From assembly GCA_947492175.1 (NCBI GenBank), contig CANLMQ010000012.1, positions 62,001 to 126,000 on the forward strand: DNA of 64,000 nucleotides, given 5' to 3'. The notes beneath the pieces are model-generated. The model did not search any database and was not told the origin of the DNA. It saw only the letters and a program-made list of their open reading frames with translations. This DNA is from an uncultured Draconibacterium sp. GTDB lineage: Bacteria > Bacteroidota > Bacteroidia > Bacteroidales > Prolixibacteraceae. This document shows positions 16,701 through 26,221 of this stretch, one piece after another. A program made the translations under genes and the position numbers. Position 1 is the stretch's first letter; each line of letters starts with the position of its first letter.

Positions 16701-16734
16701 GAAAAAAAAAGGCCGTCCTGTAAAAAGACGGCCT
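16701..16734 (-). terminator. Rho-independent terminator after the DUF2892 gene
   Basis: On the minus strand AGGCCGTC pairs with GACGGCCT (16710-16717 with 16727-16734) around a 9-base loop and is followed by nine T (complement of 16702-16710). It ends the efflux-operon tail on the minus strand. Confidence 0.85.
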
Positions 16735-16758
16735 AAATTAAATTTGTTTTTGTGCGTA

Positions 16759-16941
16759 TTATTCAATTCCTGCTTTTTCCAGAAAATATTCAAGCGGGCA
16801 AAATTTTGTTATCGATGATTGAAAAAGATTAAACCCAACAAAAGCCGCTAAACCCAGCCAGTAAATATTTACATAAATTGCCAGAAGTATGCTTGTTAAA
16901 ACTAAAACTCCTGCTACTGCACGTATAATTCTTTGTTTCAT
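16759..16941 (-). CDS. DUF2892 small membrane protein
   Basis: The 60-residue protein has two hydrophobic segments and a C-terminal CPLEYFLEK-like tail. It fits DUF2892, the membrane part found in YgaP-type rhodanese proteins and as a stand-alone protein beside efflux or sulfur genes. No rhodanese domain is attached here. It lies 65 bases after the PII-like gene on the same strand and is closed by a strong terminator, so it probably belongs to the end of the RND operon. Confidence 0.8.
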   Translation of the reverse strand: MKQRIIRAVAGVLVLTSILLAIYVNIYWLGLAAFVGFNLFQSSITKFCPLEYFLEKAGIE

Positions 16942-17006
16942 GTATATTAATTAAAATTCATTTATTTATATATTTCAAAAACTAAAAACTGCTTCTGGTT
17001 ATATGT

Positions 17007-17318
17007 TTAAACGTATTTGTCAACCGTTGAAACGTAAGCGCTAATTGGGCTGATACCTTCTGTTCTTTTATTGAATTCTTTTATTCTTTCCAATAATTCA
17101 TCTGCTTTTTCTTCTTCTAAAAAGGTAAAAGATACAAAGTAACGATACGGATTTTTTGAAGAACCAAACCAATTTGATATATCCGAATTTCCATCGGCGC
17201 TTTCCATAAATCCGTCAACCGGCATCTCGCTGTACGCGTTAATGTGAATTTCGTTAAATATCTGCTTTAGCTCGTGATGATAGGCTTCGGCACTTTGTAT
17301 TATTATTGATTTCATCAT
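17007..17318 (-). CDS. PII/DUF3240-like small protein linked to the RND pump
   Basis: The 103-residue cytoplasmic protein is predicted as a beta-alpha-beta ferredoxin-like fold. MKSIIIQSAEAYHHEL opens it, RYFVSFTFLEEEKADELLERIKEF forms the second strand-helix unit, and SPISAYVSTVDKYV closes it. Small PII/CutA-like proteins of this kind occur next to CusA/AcrB-type pumps in Bacteroidota. The ATG overlaps the permease stop by 4 bases, giving tight coupling and suggesting the product acts on the pump, for example as a metal- or nucleotide-sensing regulator. The family assignment is moderate; no ligand residues can be named. Confidence 0.55.
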   Translation of the reverse strand: MMKSIIIQSAEAYHHELKQIFNEIHINAYSEMPVDGFMESADGNSDISNWFGSSKNPYRYFVSFTFLEEEKADELLERIKEFNKRTEGISPISAYVSTVDKYV

Positions 17319-20300
17319 TTCTTTTCCTCCTTATTATTTAAGTTAGTTTCAATTATTTTTGGTTCAGGCTTTATGGTATCTTTTCCCTGGTATTTTTTCT
17401 TTTCAGTCATATAATAAATCAGCGGTACAATTATTAAAGTCAGGAATGTCGATGCGATTGTTCCCCCCATCAGCGAAATTGCCAGTCCCTGGAAAATCGG
17501 GTCGAAAAGAATAACAACAGCTCCAATTACCACTGTTCCCGCTGTAAGAAGAATAGGTGTAGTTCGCACTGCTCCGGCTTCAATAACTGCTTCTTTTAGG
17601 GGAACTCCATCTTTGAGCCGTAAATTTATAAAGTCGATTAGCAGAATGGAGTTTCGGACCATAATACCCGCCAGTGCAATTAATCCGATCATAGAAGTTG
17701 CTGTGAAAAAAGCACCCATCATCCAGTGTCCGATCAGAATGCCAACCAATGAAAGCGGAATCGCAATCATCATTACAAAAGGTACCTTAAAGTTTTGGAA
17801 CCAACCTATAATCAACATGTAAATTACTAGCAGAACTACTGCAAAGGCTGTTCCCAGATCGCGAAAAACTTCGTAGGTAATTTGCCATTCTCCGTCCCAT
17901 TTTAAACTGTAATTATCTTGTACAAACGGTTGAGTGGTAAATTCTTCGTTTAACTTGTATCCTTCCGGCAATTGTATTTTATCCAGATTCTCAGACATGT
18001 TCAGAATTCCGTAAACCGGACTTTCCAGTTTCCCTGCAATATCGGCGGTAACATATACTACACGTTTCTGATTTTTGCGGTATATACTTTTATCCTGTGT
18101 CGTTTCTTCGATTTCAATAACATCGCCCAGGGCAACCTTTTGACCTGTCATACTTAAAATATTAATCTTTTTTAAGTCTTCGAGGCTTGAACGTTCTTCT
18201 TCTGCAAAACGCAGTGATATACCCACCTGATCGTGTTCTTTTTCGGCATAAAGCTGAGTTACTTCCTGTCCTCCCAAAGCCAGTTGAACACTATGAACAA
18301 CTTGTTGGGTTGAAACACCAAGCAGAGCAGCTTTTTCTTTCATTACATTAAATTTGTACTCGGTTTGGTCGTCTTCAACCTGCCAGTCAATGTCTACCAC
18401 ATCTGCAGTTTCAGCAAACAGGCTTTTTATTTGACGGGCAATTTCAATTTGTTTGCCGTAATCCGGACCGTAAATTTCTGCAACCAAAGTAGATAGTACA
18501 GGAGGTCCCGGAGGTACTTCAACCACTTTTACATTAGCATTGTATTTTTTTGCCAATTCCTGAATTCCCGGACGCATGGCCTTGGCAATGTCGTGGCTTT
18601 GTTCCTTCCGGTCGCCTTTATCGGTTAAATTCACCTGAATATCTGCCACATTAGATCCACGGCGTAAGTCGTAATGACGTACAAGACCATTAAAGTTCAT
18701 TGGTGATGCAGTTCCTACGTACGACTGGTAATTTGTTACGTTTTCCTGTTGAGCAATATAAGCGGCAAGTTCTTTGGTTACTGCTGCAGTGCGTTCAAGC
18801 GTAGTTCCTTCCGGCATATCAATAATAACCTGGAATTCATTTTTATTATCGAACGGAAGCATTTTTACCGCAACCATTTTAAAATAAACCAATGTCATCG
18901 ATGCCAGTAAAAGCATGGTAATGGTTCCGATAAAGGTCCAGCGTTTCCATGGAGATTCCAGCATCGGATTCATTGTTTTAAAATAGGCCTTATATATGGG
19001 CGAGTTTTCCAGTTTAAATGCTTTTTTCACATTGTCGTCTTTTTCAACTACGCGTAACAGGCGAAATGCCAGATAAGGTGTAATTGTAAGAGCTACCAGC
19101 AACGAAAAAATCATGGCTATGGATGCACCAATTGGCATCGGGCTCATATATGGTCCCATCAAACCTGATACAAATACCATTGGTAAAACTGCTGCAATAA
19201 CAGTAAAAGTAGCCAGGATTGTAGGATTACCTACTTCATCAATCGAGCGAAGTGCAGCTTGTATAAACGGCAACTTCTTCATTTTAAAATGCCGGTGCAT
19301 GTTTTCGGCTATAATGATGGAATCGTCAACTACAATTCCTGTAACAAAAACCAAAGCAAATAAGGTAATTCGGTTCAGCGTATAATCCAGAAAATAGTAA
19401 CTGAACATGGTTAAAGCGAATGTAATTGGCACAGATAAAAATACAACCAATCCTCCTCGCCAGCCCATGGCCAGCATTACTACAAATGTTACAGCTATAA
19501 TTGCCCCGGCAAGGTGCATCAACAATTCCGATACTTTATGCGATGCTGTTTCTCCGTAATTTCGGGTTACATCAACATGAACATCAGAAGGAATCAAATC
19601 TTTTTCAAGATGTTCAATTTTCTTTAAAATATCATCTGCAACTTTCATGGCATCGGCTCCGCGGCGTTTGGCAATTGAAATGGTTACTGCCTGATATTCT
19701 CCTTTGTATTGGTCTTTTTTCTTGTTAATAGTTCCAAAACCAAAGTTTACGTATTGTGCAGGCTCTTCAGGACCATCCAACACCTGGGCCACCTGTTTTA
19801 AATATACCGGGCTGCCGTTATGAATACCCACAACAAGGTTAGCAACATCGTCGGCAGACTGCAGAAATTCTCCGGTTTCTACTAAGTATTCCGTATCGTT
19901 TTTATTAAATGAACCAGTATTGAACTGTTCGTTAGCCAGTTGAATTTTCTGTGCAATGCTCAAGGCATCGACACTATAACCGGCCATTTGTGCATTGTCG
20001 AGAACTACTCGGATCTGGCGTGACCGTCCGCCAATTACTTTGGTTTCCGAAACATCAAGTATCTGTTCAATCTCGTTATTTGCTTCCTGTGCAATTCTTT
20101 TTAAATCGTAGTCGTTGTAATTTTCGCTCCAAAAAGTAAGACCAAGCACCGGAACATCGTCGATAGAACGTGTTTTTACTAAAGGCAGACTTGTTCCGTG
20201 TGGCATTTGATCCATATGTTTCATTATTTCGTTGTACATTTTTACCAACGAACGTTCAATGTCTTCACCCACAAAAAATTGTACAATCAACATTGCTTGT

Positions 20301-20575
20301 CCGGGCATCGAAGTTGAATATACATACTCAACTCCGGGGATGTTGGCAACAACTTTTTCAAGTGGTTGCATAACACGCGATTCTATTTCTATTGGGCTGG
20401 CTCCCGGGTAACGAAAGAATATATCTGCAATTGGAACATCAATTTGCGGTTCTTCTTCGCGGGGGGTCAGGTACGAGCTGTATATACCAATTGCAAGAAA
20501 TGCAATCATTAACAGCGGAGTTAATTTCGAGTTTATAAATTGTTTGGCTATTCCGCCGGCAAATCCTGTTTTCAT
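17315..20575 (-). CDS. RND efflux permease (AcrB/HAE-type)
   Basis: The 1086-residue inner-membrane pump subunit has the normal length and two-fold repeat: TM1 near residue 15, a large periplasmic loop, a central block of membrane helices, a second loop, and a C-terminal helix block. The TM4 proton-relay region reads GIVVDDSIIIAEN, of the HAE (organic solute) type rather than the metal-exporting type. DFINLRLKDG-like and SLMGGTIASTFLTL segments near the end are typical. With the adaptor and TolC genes encoded just upstream it should form a tripartite proton-driven exporter. The substrate is unknown. Confidence 0.95.
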   Translation of the reverse strand: MKTGFAGGIAKQFINSKLTPLLMIAFLAIGIYSSYLTPREEEPQIDVPIADIFFRYPGASPIEIESRVMQPLEKVVANIPGVEYVYSTSMPGQAMLIVQFFVGEDIERSLVKMYNEIMKHMDQMPHGTSLPLVKTRSIDDVPVLGLTFWSENYNDYDLKRIAQEANNEIEQILDVSETKVIGGRSRQIRVVLDNAQMAGYSVDALSIAQKIQLANEQFNTGSFNKNDTEYLVETGEFLQSADDVANLVVGIHNGSPVYLKQVAQVLDGPEEPAQYVNFGFGTINKKKDQYKGEYQAVTISIAKRRGADAMKVADDILKKIEHLEKDLIPSDVHVDVTRNYGETASHKVSELLMHLAGAIIAVTFVVMLAMGWRGGLVVFLSVPITFALTMFSYYFLDYTLNRITLFALVFVTGIVVDDSIIIAENMHRHFKMKKLPFIQAALRSIDEVGNPTILATFTVIAAVLPMVFVSGLMGPYMSPMPIGASIAMIFSLLVALTITPYLAFRLLRVVEKDDNVKKAFKLENSPIYKAYFKTMNPMLESPWKRWTFIGTITMLLLASMTLVYFKMVAVKMLPFDNKNEFQVIIDMPEGTTLERTAAVTKELAAYIAQQENVTNYQSYVGTASPMNFNGLVRHYDLRRGSNVADIQVNLTDKGDRKEQSHDIAKAMRPGIQELAKKYNANVKVVEVPPGPPVLSTLVAEIYGPDYGKQIEIARQIKSLFAETADVVDIDWQVEDDQTEYKFNVMKEKAALLGVSTQQVVHSVQLALGGQEVTQLYAEKEHDQVGISLRFAEEERSSLEDLKKINILSMTGQKVALGDVIEIEETTQDKSIYRKNQKRVVYVTADIAGKLESPVYGILNMSENLDKIQLPEGYKLNEEFTTQPFVQDNYSLKWDGEWQITYEVFRDLGTAFAVVLLVIYMLIIGWFQNFKVPFVMMIAIPLSLVGILIGHWMMGAFFTATSMIGLIALAGIMVRNSILLIDFINLRLKDGVPLKEAVIEAGAVRTTPILLTAGTVVIGAVVILFDPIFQGLAISLMGGTIASTFLTLIIVPLIYYMTEKKKYQGKDTIKPEPKIIETNLNNKEEKK

Positions 20576-20667
20576 ATTTTTAACCTTTCTGGTAATTGTT
20601 TGCCCAATGGTTTAAAATTAAAGGGCTTATACCAACCACCGTAATTAATAGTGTTGCTGGTTAATTC

Positions 20668-21756
20668 CTAATTATTAGCAATTAAGACTCCATCAAACAA
20701 TTTGCTTTCAGATGACTGGATGTATTTTTCTCCATGAGACAGACCCGAAATAATTTCAACATTATCTCCGTATGTTTTTCCTGTTTTTACCCAGCGAAGC
20801 AATGCACTTCCTGATTGACTGACTGCATAAATACCAATCAACTGACCTCTGTGTACAAGCGATTTTTGGGGAACAAGAATCTGTTTTTGAGTTCCGTATT
20901 CGAATAATACAGTTGCATACATTCCACTGTATAGTTTTGCCGAACAATCATCGGAAACAGTCACCAGTATTTTAGCTTCGTACTGATTTCCTGTATTGGT
21001 GGCAGATGGATTGATTTCAATGATTTGTCCATCAAGTTTGGCTTTAACAGCGTTAAACTGAAGTTTTACACTATCGTTTAATTGTACTTTGGCAATATCA
21101 GCTTCCGGAATGCGGGCAATTACTTTCCATTGCGATGGATTTTCGATACTCAGCAATGGCATTCCCGGATTTGCCATGTCTCCTTCCTGAATAAATTTGC
21201 TGGTTATAACTCCGCTATATGGTGCGCGAATTGATGCATAACGCATGTTTTCGGCTACTTCTTTTTCCATTTGTTCAATGGCTTCCAGTCGTGCTTTTGC
21301 CATTTGATAGTGAGTGCGCATATCGTCCAGTTCTTTATCCGATGCACTTTTTGAAGCATGTAGCGCTTCAAAACGTTTCAGGTCTTTTTGGGCACTTTCA
21401 AAAACTGTGGTAGCTTCAACTTTACTTGCTTCCACCTGTGCTTTTTTTGCAAGAATATCCTGATTGCGAATTTGAATCAACAGTTGATCTTTATTTACTT
21501 TCTGACCCGGTTTTACGTAAATGTGGCTGATTTGGCCCATAATACGGGTGCTTAAATTGCTTTGTTTGTTGGCTTCCAATTTTCCGCTGAAACTGTGAAC
21601 TACAGGATATTCTATTAGTTTAGCTTCTGCTACTTTGGCAACAACTTTTTCGTTGTCGTTATTTATTTGTTTATTTTCTTTCTTGCCACAAGACGTTGCC
21701 AATGCAGCAAGCAGTGCAAACACAATAATTTTCGTTTTTAGTAATTTTGATTTCAT
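20668..21756 (-). CDS. RND periplasmic adaptor (membrane-fusion lipoprotein)
   Basis: The 362-residue protein has a lipoprotein leader with Cys23 (LATSC). Then come a barrel-sandwich (lipoyl-like) half GKLEANKQSNLSTRIMGQI, a helical hairpin of about 70 residues (about 95-165), the second lipoyl half IRAPYSGVITSKFIQEGD, and beta-barrel and membrane-proximal domains. It bridges the permease and TolC. It lies 92 bases upstream of the permease gene and 107 bases downstream of the tolC gene on one strand, all read as one operon. Confidence 0.93.
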   Translation of the reverse strand: MKSKLLKTKIIVFALLAALATSCGKKENKQINNDNEKVVAKVAEAKLIEYPVVHSFSGKLEANKQSNLSTRIMGQISHIYVKPGQKVNKDQLLIQIRNQDILAKKAQVEASKVEATTVFESAQKDLKRFEALHASKSASDKELDDMRTHYQMAKARLEAIEQMEKEVAENMRYASIRAPYSGVITSKFIQEGDMANPGMPLLSIENPSQWKVIARIPEADIAKVQLNDSVKLQFNAVKAKLDGQIIEINPSATNTGNQYEAKILVTVSDDCSAKLYSGMYATVLFEYGTQKQILVPQKSLVHRGQLIGIYAVSQSGSALLRWVKTGKTYGDNVEIISGLSHGEKYIQSSESKLFDGVLIANN

Positions 21757-21863
21757 ATGATTAAAATTTTATGTTTTCAATGGGATCGTATGTAATTCGC
21801 ATGATTGTAAAAATTCACTTTTATTGAACTTATTTATCATGCTCATTTCATGGTATCTGATTT

Positions 21864-23195
21864 TTATTCTTTAATATCTTTTTCCAACAGCAACTCCAGT
21901 TCAAAAACCGATTGCTTGTAATTATAAATAGATTGAATGTGTTGCAATTCTTTTTGAGAGGCGAGGGCTTCGCTTATTAACAGGTCGGCAGTTTTTTCCA
22001 GACCTTGTTTAAAACGGTTGGTTCGTATGCGAAGCGATTCTTTTGCCTGATCTTTTGCGAGCTGGCTCGATTGAATACGGCTAAAATTTAACTCGAGGTT
22101 TCGTTTTGTCTGGTTAATCTGAATCTGGCTTTGCGATAAATAATCGTTATAATTAATACGAGCCTCGTTTAACTGAGCATTGGCCAGTTGTACTGCACCA
22201 AGGTTTTTGTACCCGCTAAACAAACTCCAGCTTAACGATGCACCAACCATATAGTTATTAGCCGATGTACCAAGTACTTTTTCATCGTTCCACTCCATGC
22301 TGCCAAAAGCATTTACTCGTGGAATAAATTTCATTTTATTTGACCGAAGCATATTTTCTCCTGCCTCAATTTGTTTTTGATAGGCCAGCAGGTCTGAACG
22401 GTTTTTAAGGTTTGCAGAATTGTTCTCGATGTAGACTTTTATGGGGGGCTGAATTAACGAATCGGTTGTTGCAAAAATTTCTGTTGAACTCAACCCAAGC
22501 AGATGCCCTAAATAGTCGTTGGCTGTTTGGCGTTGATTTTGAGCTTCCAGTAACTGATTTTTGCGTTCATCTAAACGAACAGAAGCTTCCAGCACATCGG
22601 CATATTTAGCAAATCCTTGTTCCTCATTATTTTTGGTCAGGCGGAAGGCTTCTTCGGCAACCAATACAGATTGTTGTAAAACCTTAACCGACGATTCGGC
22701 CAGTTCGAGCATGTAATATGCTTTTTTTACCTGAAACTGAATATTTTGTTTTACCCGGTTGGTTTGAAGCGTTAGGGCTTCAATTTGGTTTTTTGCGGCT
22801 TTTCGGGCATAAATTCCATCCAAATTAAGCAATGGTTGTTGCAGTGCAATTTTGGTTGTAAAATTATCGATACTGCCCGGATCATTTAATAATTCAGGAT
22901 TAAAATCAGCCTGTGTTACAATTTCCTGTTTTAGTTTAAATCCAAAAGCGGATAGGGGATCGTTTGTTGTAACACCTGTATGACTTATCTCCACACCGGG
23001 CAAAAATACCGAATTAGTCATGCGAAACGATGCTTTAGCGGCTTCTATTCTGGCTTCGGCACTTTTTGTACTAAGGTTGTTTTCCTCAGCAAGTCTTAAG
23101 GCTTCTTCTAAACTTAACGATCGGGTTTGTGCATGTGAAAATACCGGCCAGATTAGGCTTAGAAAAAGTATTTTTAATAACTGATTTCTTCTCAT
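21864..23195 (-). CDS. TolC-family outer-membrane efflux channel
   Basis: The 443-residue protein has a signal peptide ending near residue 22 (FSHAQ). Two OEP repeats follow, each with long helices (LSLEEALRLAEENN at the start of the first; about 270-430 for the second). It forms the trimeric exit duct of the RND system. It is the first gene of the operon. A TATATTTG box lies 29 bases upstream and a palindrome sits where a -33 element would be, so a repressor probably controls the pump. No regulator gene is adjacent. Confidence 0.93.
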   Translation of the reverse strand: MRRNQLLKILFLSLIWPVFSHAQTRSLSLEEALRLAEENNLSTKSAEARIEAAKASFRMTNSVFLPGVEISHTGVTTNDPLSAFGFKLKQEIVTQADFNPELLNDPGSIDNFTTKIALQQPLLNLDGIYARKAAKNQIEALTLQTNRVKQNIQFQVKKAYYMLELAESSVKVLQQSVLVAEEAFRLTKNNEEQGFAKYADVLEASVRLDERKNQLLEAQNQRQTANDYLGHLLGLSSTEIFATTDSLIQPPIKVYIENNSANLKNRSDLLAYQKQIEAGENMLRSNKMKFIPRVNAFGSMEWNDEKVLGTSANNYMVGASLSWSLFSGYKNLGAVQLANAQLNEARINYNDYLSQSQIQINQTKRNLELNFSRIQSSQLAKDQAKESLRIRTNRFKQGLEKTADLLISEALASQKELQHIQSIYNYKQSVFELELLLEKDIKE

Positions 23196-23224
23196 ATCTT
23201 AAGTTGTTTTCGATTTTCAGGTGG

Positions 23225-23232
23225 CAAATATA
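23225..23232 (-). promoter_or_regulatory. Candidate -7 box of the efflux operon
   Basis: Minus-strand TATATTTG is a full match to TAnnTTTG, 29 bases upstream of the tolC ATG. There is no TTG about 20 bases further up; an inverted repeat occupies that place. Confidence 0.6.
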
Positions 23233-23249
23233 TGCTAAAAAACATAAAC

Positions 23250-23265
23250 ATCTATATATGTAGAT
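23250..23265. promoter_or_regulatory. Palindromic operator candidate upstream of tolC
   Basis: ATCTA-TATATG-TAGAT is an inverted repeat centred about 62 bases upstream of the tolC start. It overlaps the expected -33 region of the TATATTTG promoter. The position suits repression by a dimeric regulator (ArsR, TetR or MarR type). Confidence 0.5.
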
Positions 23266-23527
23266 ATATAAAATATTTATATGGCATTGTTAATCTCTAT
23301 TATTATTCAGAATCGTAAATTATTGGTTGATTACAATAGTTTGGAAATGAATAAAGTATGGGTATATTCAAAATTATGAGAAGAAAAACCGGGCGAAAAT
23401 AACGGGTAATTGAGATTTAACATTGGAGAATTTATCTAGTTACAATTTTATACAACAAGACTTTTGAAGTGAAGATGAAGCATAAATAATACGTATTTCA
23501 ATATATGACGTTCGGGATTGTTGTAAC

Positions 23528-23569
23528 AAATTAAAGCCTGTGAATAATCTGTTTTACTGGCTTTAATTT
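23528..23569 (-). terminator. Hairpin downstream of the GH92 gene
   Basis: AAATTAAAGCC (23528-23538) and GGCTTTAATTT (23559-23569) are exact inverse complements with a 20-base loop. It lies about 80-120 bases after the GH92 stop on the minus strand. The T tract is poor, so termination is uncertain. Confidence 0.4.
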
Positions 23570-23647
23570 TGAAATAGCGGGGAATATTAAATTCGGAAGA
23601 AATCTGTATGGATATGCTTTATTCTTCCTTTTGTAAGTTGTTATAAT

Positions 23648-26032
23648 TCAGTTTGTCATAGAAGGGGGAACCGCATTTTTAGCAGTTCCCCACTTTTTAT
23701 TTGGTTTAGGTCCCATTTGGAAGATGAGTTCTCCTCCATTGGTAATTTCTTTATGATTGAGGTATGTGCGATTAAATGGTTGCCCGTTTAATGTAGCCGA
23801 TTGGATATATTTGTTTTCTTTCGAATTGTTTTTAGCCTTTATTTTAAACCAGCTATTCTCACCAATATTAATTGTAATTTCTCCAAATAATGGGCTTCCA
23901 ATGGCATAAACGGGTAATCCCGGAGTAACCGGATAGAATCCGATGGAACTGAGCACATACCACGATGAGAGTGAACCCATATCTTCATTGCCACATAAGC
24001 CTCCCGGCCCGGTTCTGTATAATTCTTCGCATACCTGGCGAACACGCTGTTGTGTTTTCCAGGGCTGACCTGCGTAGTTATACAAATAAGCAACATGATG
24101 CGAAGGTTGGTTACCGTGTACATACTGACCAATTGTACCCACAACACCTACATATTTTGGTGGAGTAATTAAAGGACTCATCTCGAAGAAAGTATCCAGT
24201 TTTTGAGTGAAAGAATGATTGCCACCAAACAGGTTAATTAAACCTTGTATGTCGTGTTGTACTGACCAAATATACTGCCAGGCATTCGATTCGGTGTAAT
24301 ATCGGTTTGGCCGACGGCCAACCAATAGTGGGTCGAAATATTTATAATACGAATGGTTGCCTGTTTTTACAATTTCCTGTTTGCGTCCGTTAAGTGCTTC
24401 AAGCCAGGTACCATCAGCATTTTTGGGGCGCATAAACTGTGTTGCTGAATCCCAGAGGTTGGTGTAATTCGATGCTCTTTTCATAAATAGTTCATAGTCA
24501 TCTTTTTTACCCAGTTCTTTGGCGAGTTGGGCGATACACCAATCGTCGTAGGCCAGTTCAAGTGTGTTTGGTACCGATTCTGTTACCTTGTCAACCGGAG
24601 TATATCCTAATTCAATATAATAATCCAGACCTGACCGTCCTGCATAATCAGGAACCGGTGGAGTAGGATTCTCAAGTGCTTTTTTACGTATTGCGCTGTA
24701 CAGACTTTTTACATCAAAATCGCGGTATCCTTTCAAATAAGCATCAACAATTACCGGAATCAGATGATCTCCGACCATTGACTCGCCAAATACGTTTAGA
24801 AAATGCTGAGCTGGTAACCACCTGTAATTTTCTGTTTTTGCTGCAATTGATTTTATAAAATTATTTACATGCTCCGGAGCTGTTAATGTAAGCAAGGGAT
24901 GTTGCGACCGATAAGTATCCCAACACGAGAAAGATCCATAAAAATCAAAGTTTTTAGCCAAATGAATTTTACCGTCGGATCCCATATATTTACCATCAAT
25001 ATCCTGCGATATGTATTGAGCTAAAAACGAACGATACAGTGCAGTATAAAATATCTCTTTCTGGTTATCTGTTGCACCATCTATTTTTATCCTGGATAAT
25101 TCGTTGTTCCAAATATTATTGGCTTCCTGCCTTGTTTTATCGAAATCCCAGTGAGGTATTTCTTCATTTAAATTTTTTCTGGCCCCTTCAATGCTGGTAT
25201 ATGAAATTCCTACCTTCACTAAAATTTGTTCATTTTCGTTGGTTACATAAGTAACAAAAGAGCCTATTTTTTTACCTGCCTCAGCATTTTTATAAGGAAA
25301 AACACTGCCATTTGATTCGGGTGTAATATACGATGCATCAAAGGTTCCGTAATACAGAAAAGGCTTACTAAATTCTGCCACAAAAAACACTTTTCCAAGC
25401 CCGGCGCATTTGGTTCCTTCAATACGATTGTTATTAACAATTTTTAATTCCGAATTTTCTTCCGAAAACAAGGTGCCGATTTGGTGTCCAAGGTCGAGAA
25501 TAATTTTCGAGTCAGCAGATTTGGGAAAAGTATACCGGTGAAATCCGGCGCGTTTTGTAGAAGTTAATTCGGCTTTTACCTTGTAATCTTTTAATACAAC
25601 AGAATAATATCCGGGAGATGCACTTTCTTCGTTATGACTATATCTTGAACGATAGCCGGCATCTGGATTCTCTGTTGTTCCCGGGATAATTTGAAGTTCG
25701 TTATTCACAACAGGCATTAACAAAACCTCACCTCCGTTTACCATTCCTACACCACTCCAGTGCGTATGACTAAAACCAATAATAGAACTTGACGAATATA
25801 TATAACCTGCACAATAGGTCCAGCCTTCTGTACCAACATCAGGACTTAAGTGTACCATTGAATAAGGAAGCGATGCCCCGGGAAAAGTATGACCAAAAAA
25901 GTCGGTGCCGAGGAACGGATTAACATATTCGGTAAGTAATTTGTCTGAGTTTTGTGCCAACAACGGTTGTAACGAAAGAAGCATGGAAAGTAGCACAAAC
26001 GAGTAAAAAGGAAATTTTATTATTGAATTCAT
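23648..26032 (-). CDS. GH92 alpha-mannosidase-family protein with Gln at the acid position
   Basis: The 794-residue secreted protein has a signal peptide ending LLAQ near residue 26. The GH92 hallmarks are present: VNPFLGTDFFGHTFPGAS at the N-terminus, GFSHTHWSGVG, CWDTYRSQHPL, GNQPSHHVAYLYNYAG, and GNEDMGSLSSWYV. GH92 enzymes are Ca-dependent inverting exo-alpha-mannosidases. The Glu that serves as general acid in characterised members falls, by my alignment, in GNEPSHH. Here it is Gln642, a change linked in a known bacterial GH92 to cleavage of mannose-1-phospho-6-mannose, where the leaving group needs no protonation. It diverges from the GH2 gene across 189 bases and has no C-terminal accessory domains, unlike the three GH92 genes downstream. 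Confidence 0.93.
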   Translation of the reverse strand: MNSIIKFPFYSFVLLSMLLSLQPLLAQNSDKLLTEYVNPFLGTDFFGHTFPGASLPYSMVHLSPDVGTEGWTYCAGYIYSSSSIIGFSHTHWSGVGMVNGGEVLLMPVVNNELQIIPGTTENPDAGYRSRYSHNEESASPGYYSVVLKDYKVKAELTSTKRAGFHRYTFPKSADSKIILDLGHQIGTLFSEENSELKIVNNNRIEGTKCAGLGKVFFVAEFSKPFLYYGTFDASYITPESNGSVFPYKNAEAGKKIGSFVTYVTNENEQILVKVGISYTSIEGARKNLNEEIPHWDFDKTRQEANNIWNNELSRIKIDGATDNQKEIFYTALYRSFLAQYISQDIDGKYMGSDGKIHLAKNFDFYGSFSCWDTYRSQHPLLTLTAPEHVNNFIKSIAAKTENYRWLPAQHFLNVFGESMVGDHLIPVIVDAYLKGYRDFDVKSLYSAIRKKALENPTPPVPDYAGRSGLDYYIELGYTPVDKVTESVPNTLELAYDDWCIAQLAKELGKKDDYELFMKRASNYTNLWDSATQFMRPKNADGTWLEALNGRKQEIVKTGNHSYYKYFDPLLVGRRPNRYYTESNAWQYIWSVQHDIQGLINLFGGNHSFTQKLDTFFEMSPLITPPKYVGVVGTIGQYVHGNQPSHHVAYLYNYAGQPWKTQQRVRQVCEELYRTGPGGLCGNEDMGSLSSWYVLSSIGFYPVTPGLPVYAIGSPLFGEITINIGENSWFKIKAKNNSKENKYIQSATLNGQPFNRTYLNHKEITNGGELIFQMGPKPNKKWGTAKNAVPPSMTN

Positions 26033-26221
26033 AGCGGTTTATTGATTTATATGAATATTAACCTGTTTGGCGAATTTATATAATAAAAAATAACTGTAAG
26101 GTTAAAATATATTCTAAGATGAATAAAATAGCCGAAGTTTTTCAATTTTGATTGGTGTTATTTTGTCTTTATCATGAATTCATTGTAAAACTTAGTTTAA
26201 TTATATACGTAATAGCCTATT

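Larger units (their letters stand above)
23196..23647. other. Intergenic region between tolC and the GH92 gene
   Basis: This 452-base gap lies between two minus-strand genes. The tolC-proximal end carries the promoter and palindrome. The GH92-proximal end carries an 11-bp inverted repeat (23528-23538 with 23559-23569). The middle (about 23290-23520) is AT-rich, has no convincing reading frame and shows no other structure I can name. Confidence 0.6.
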
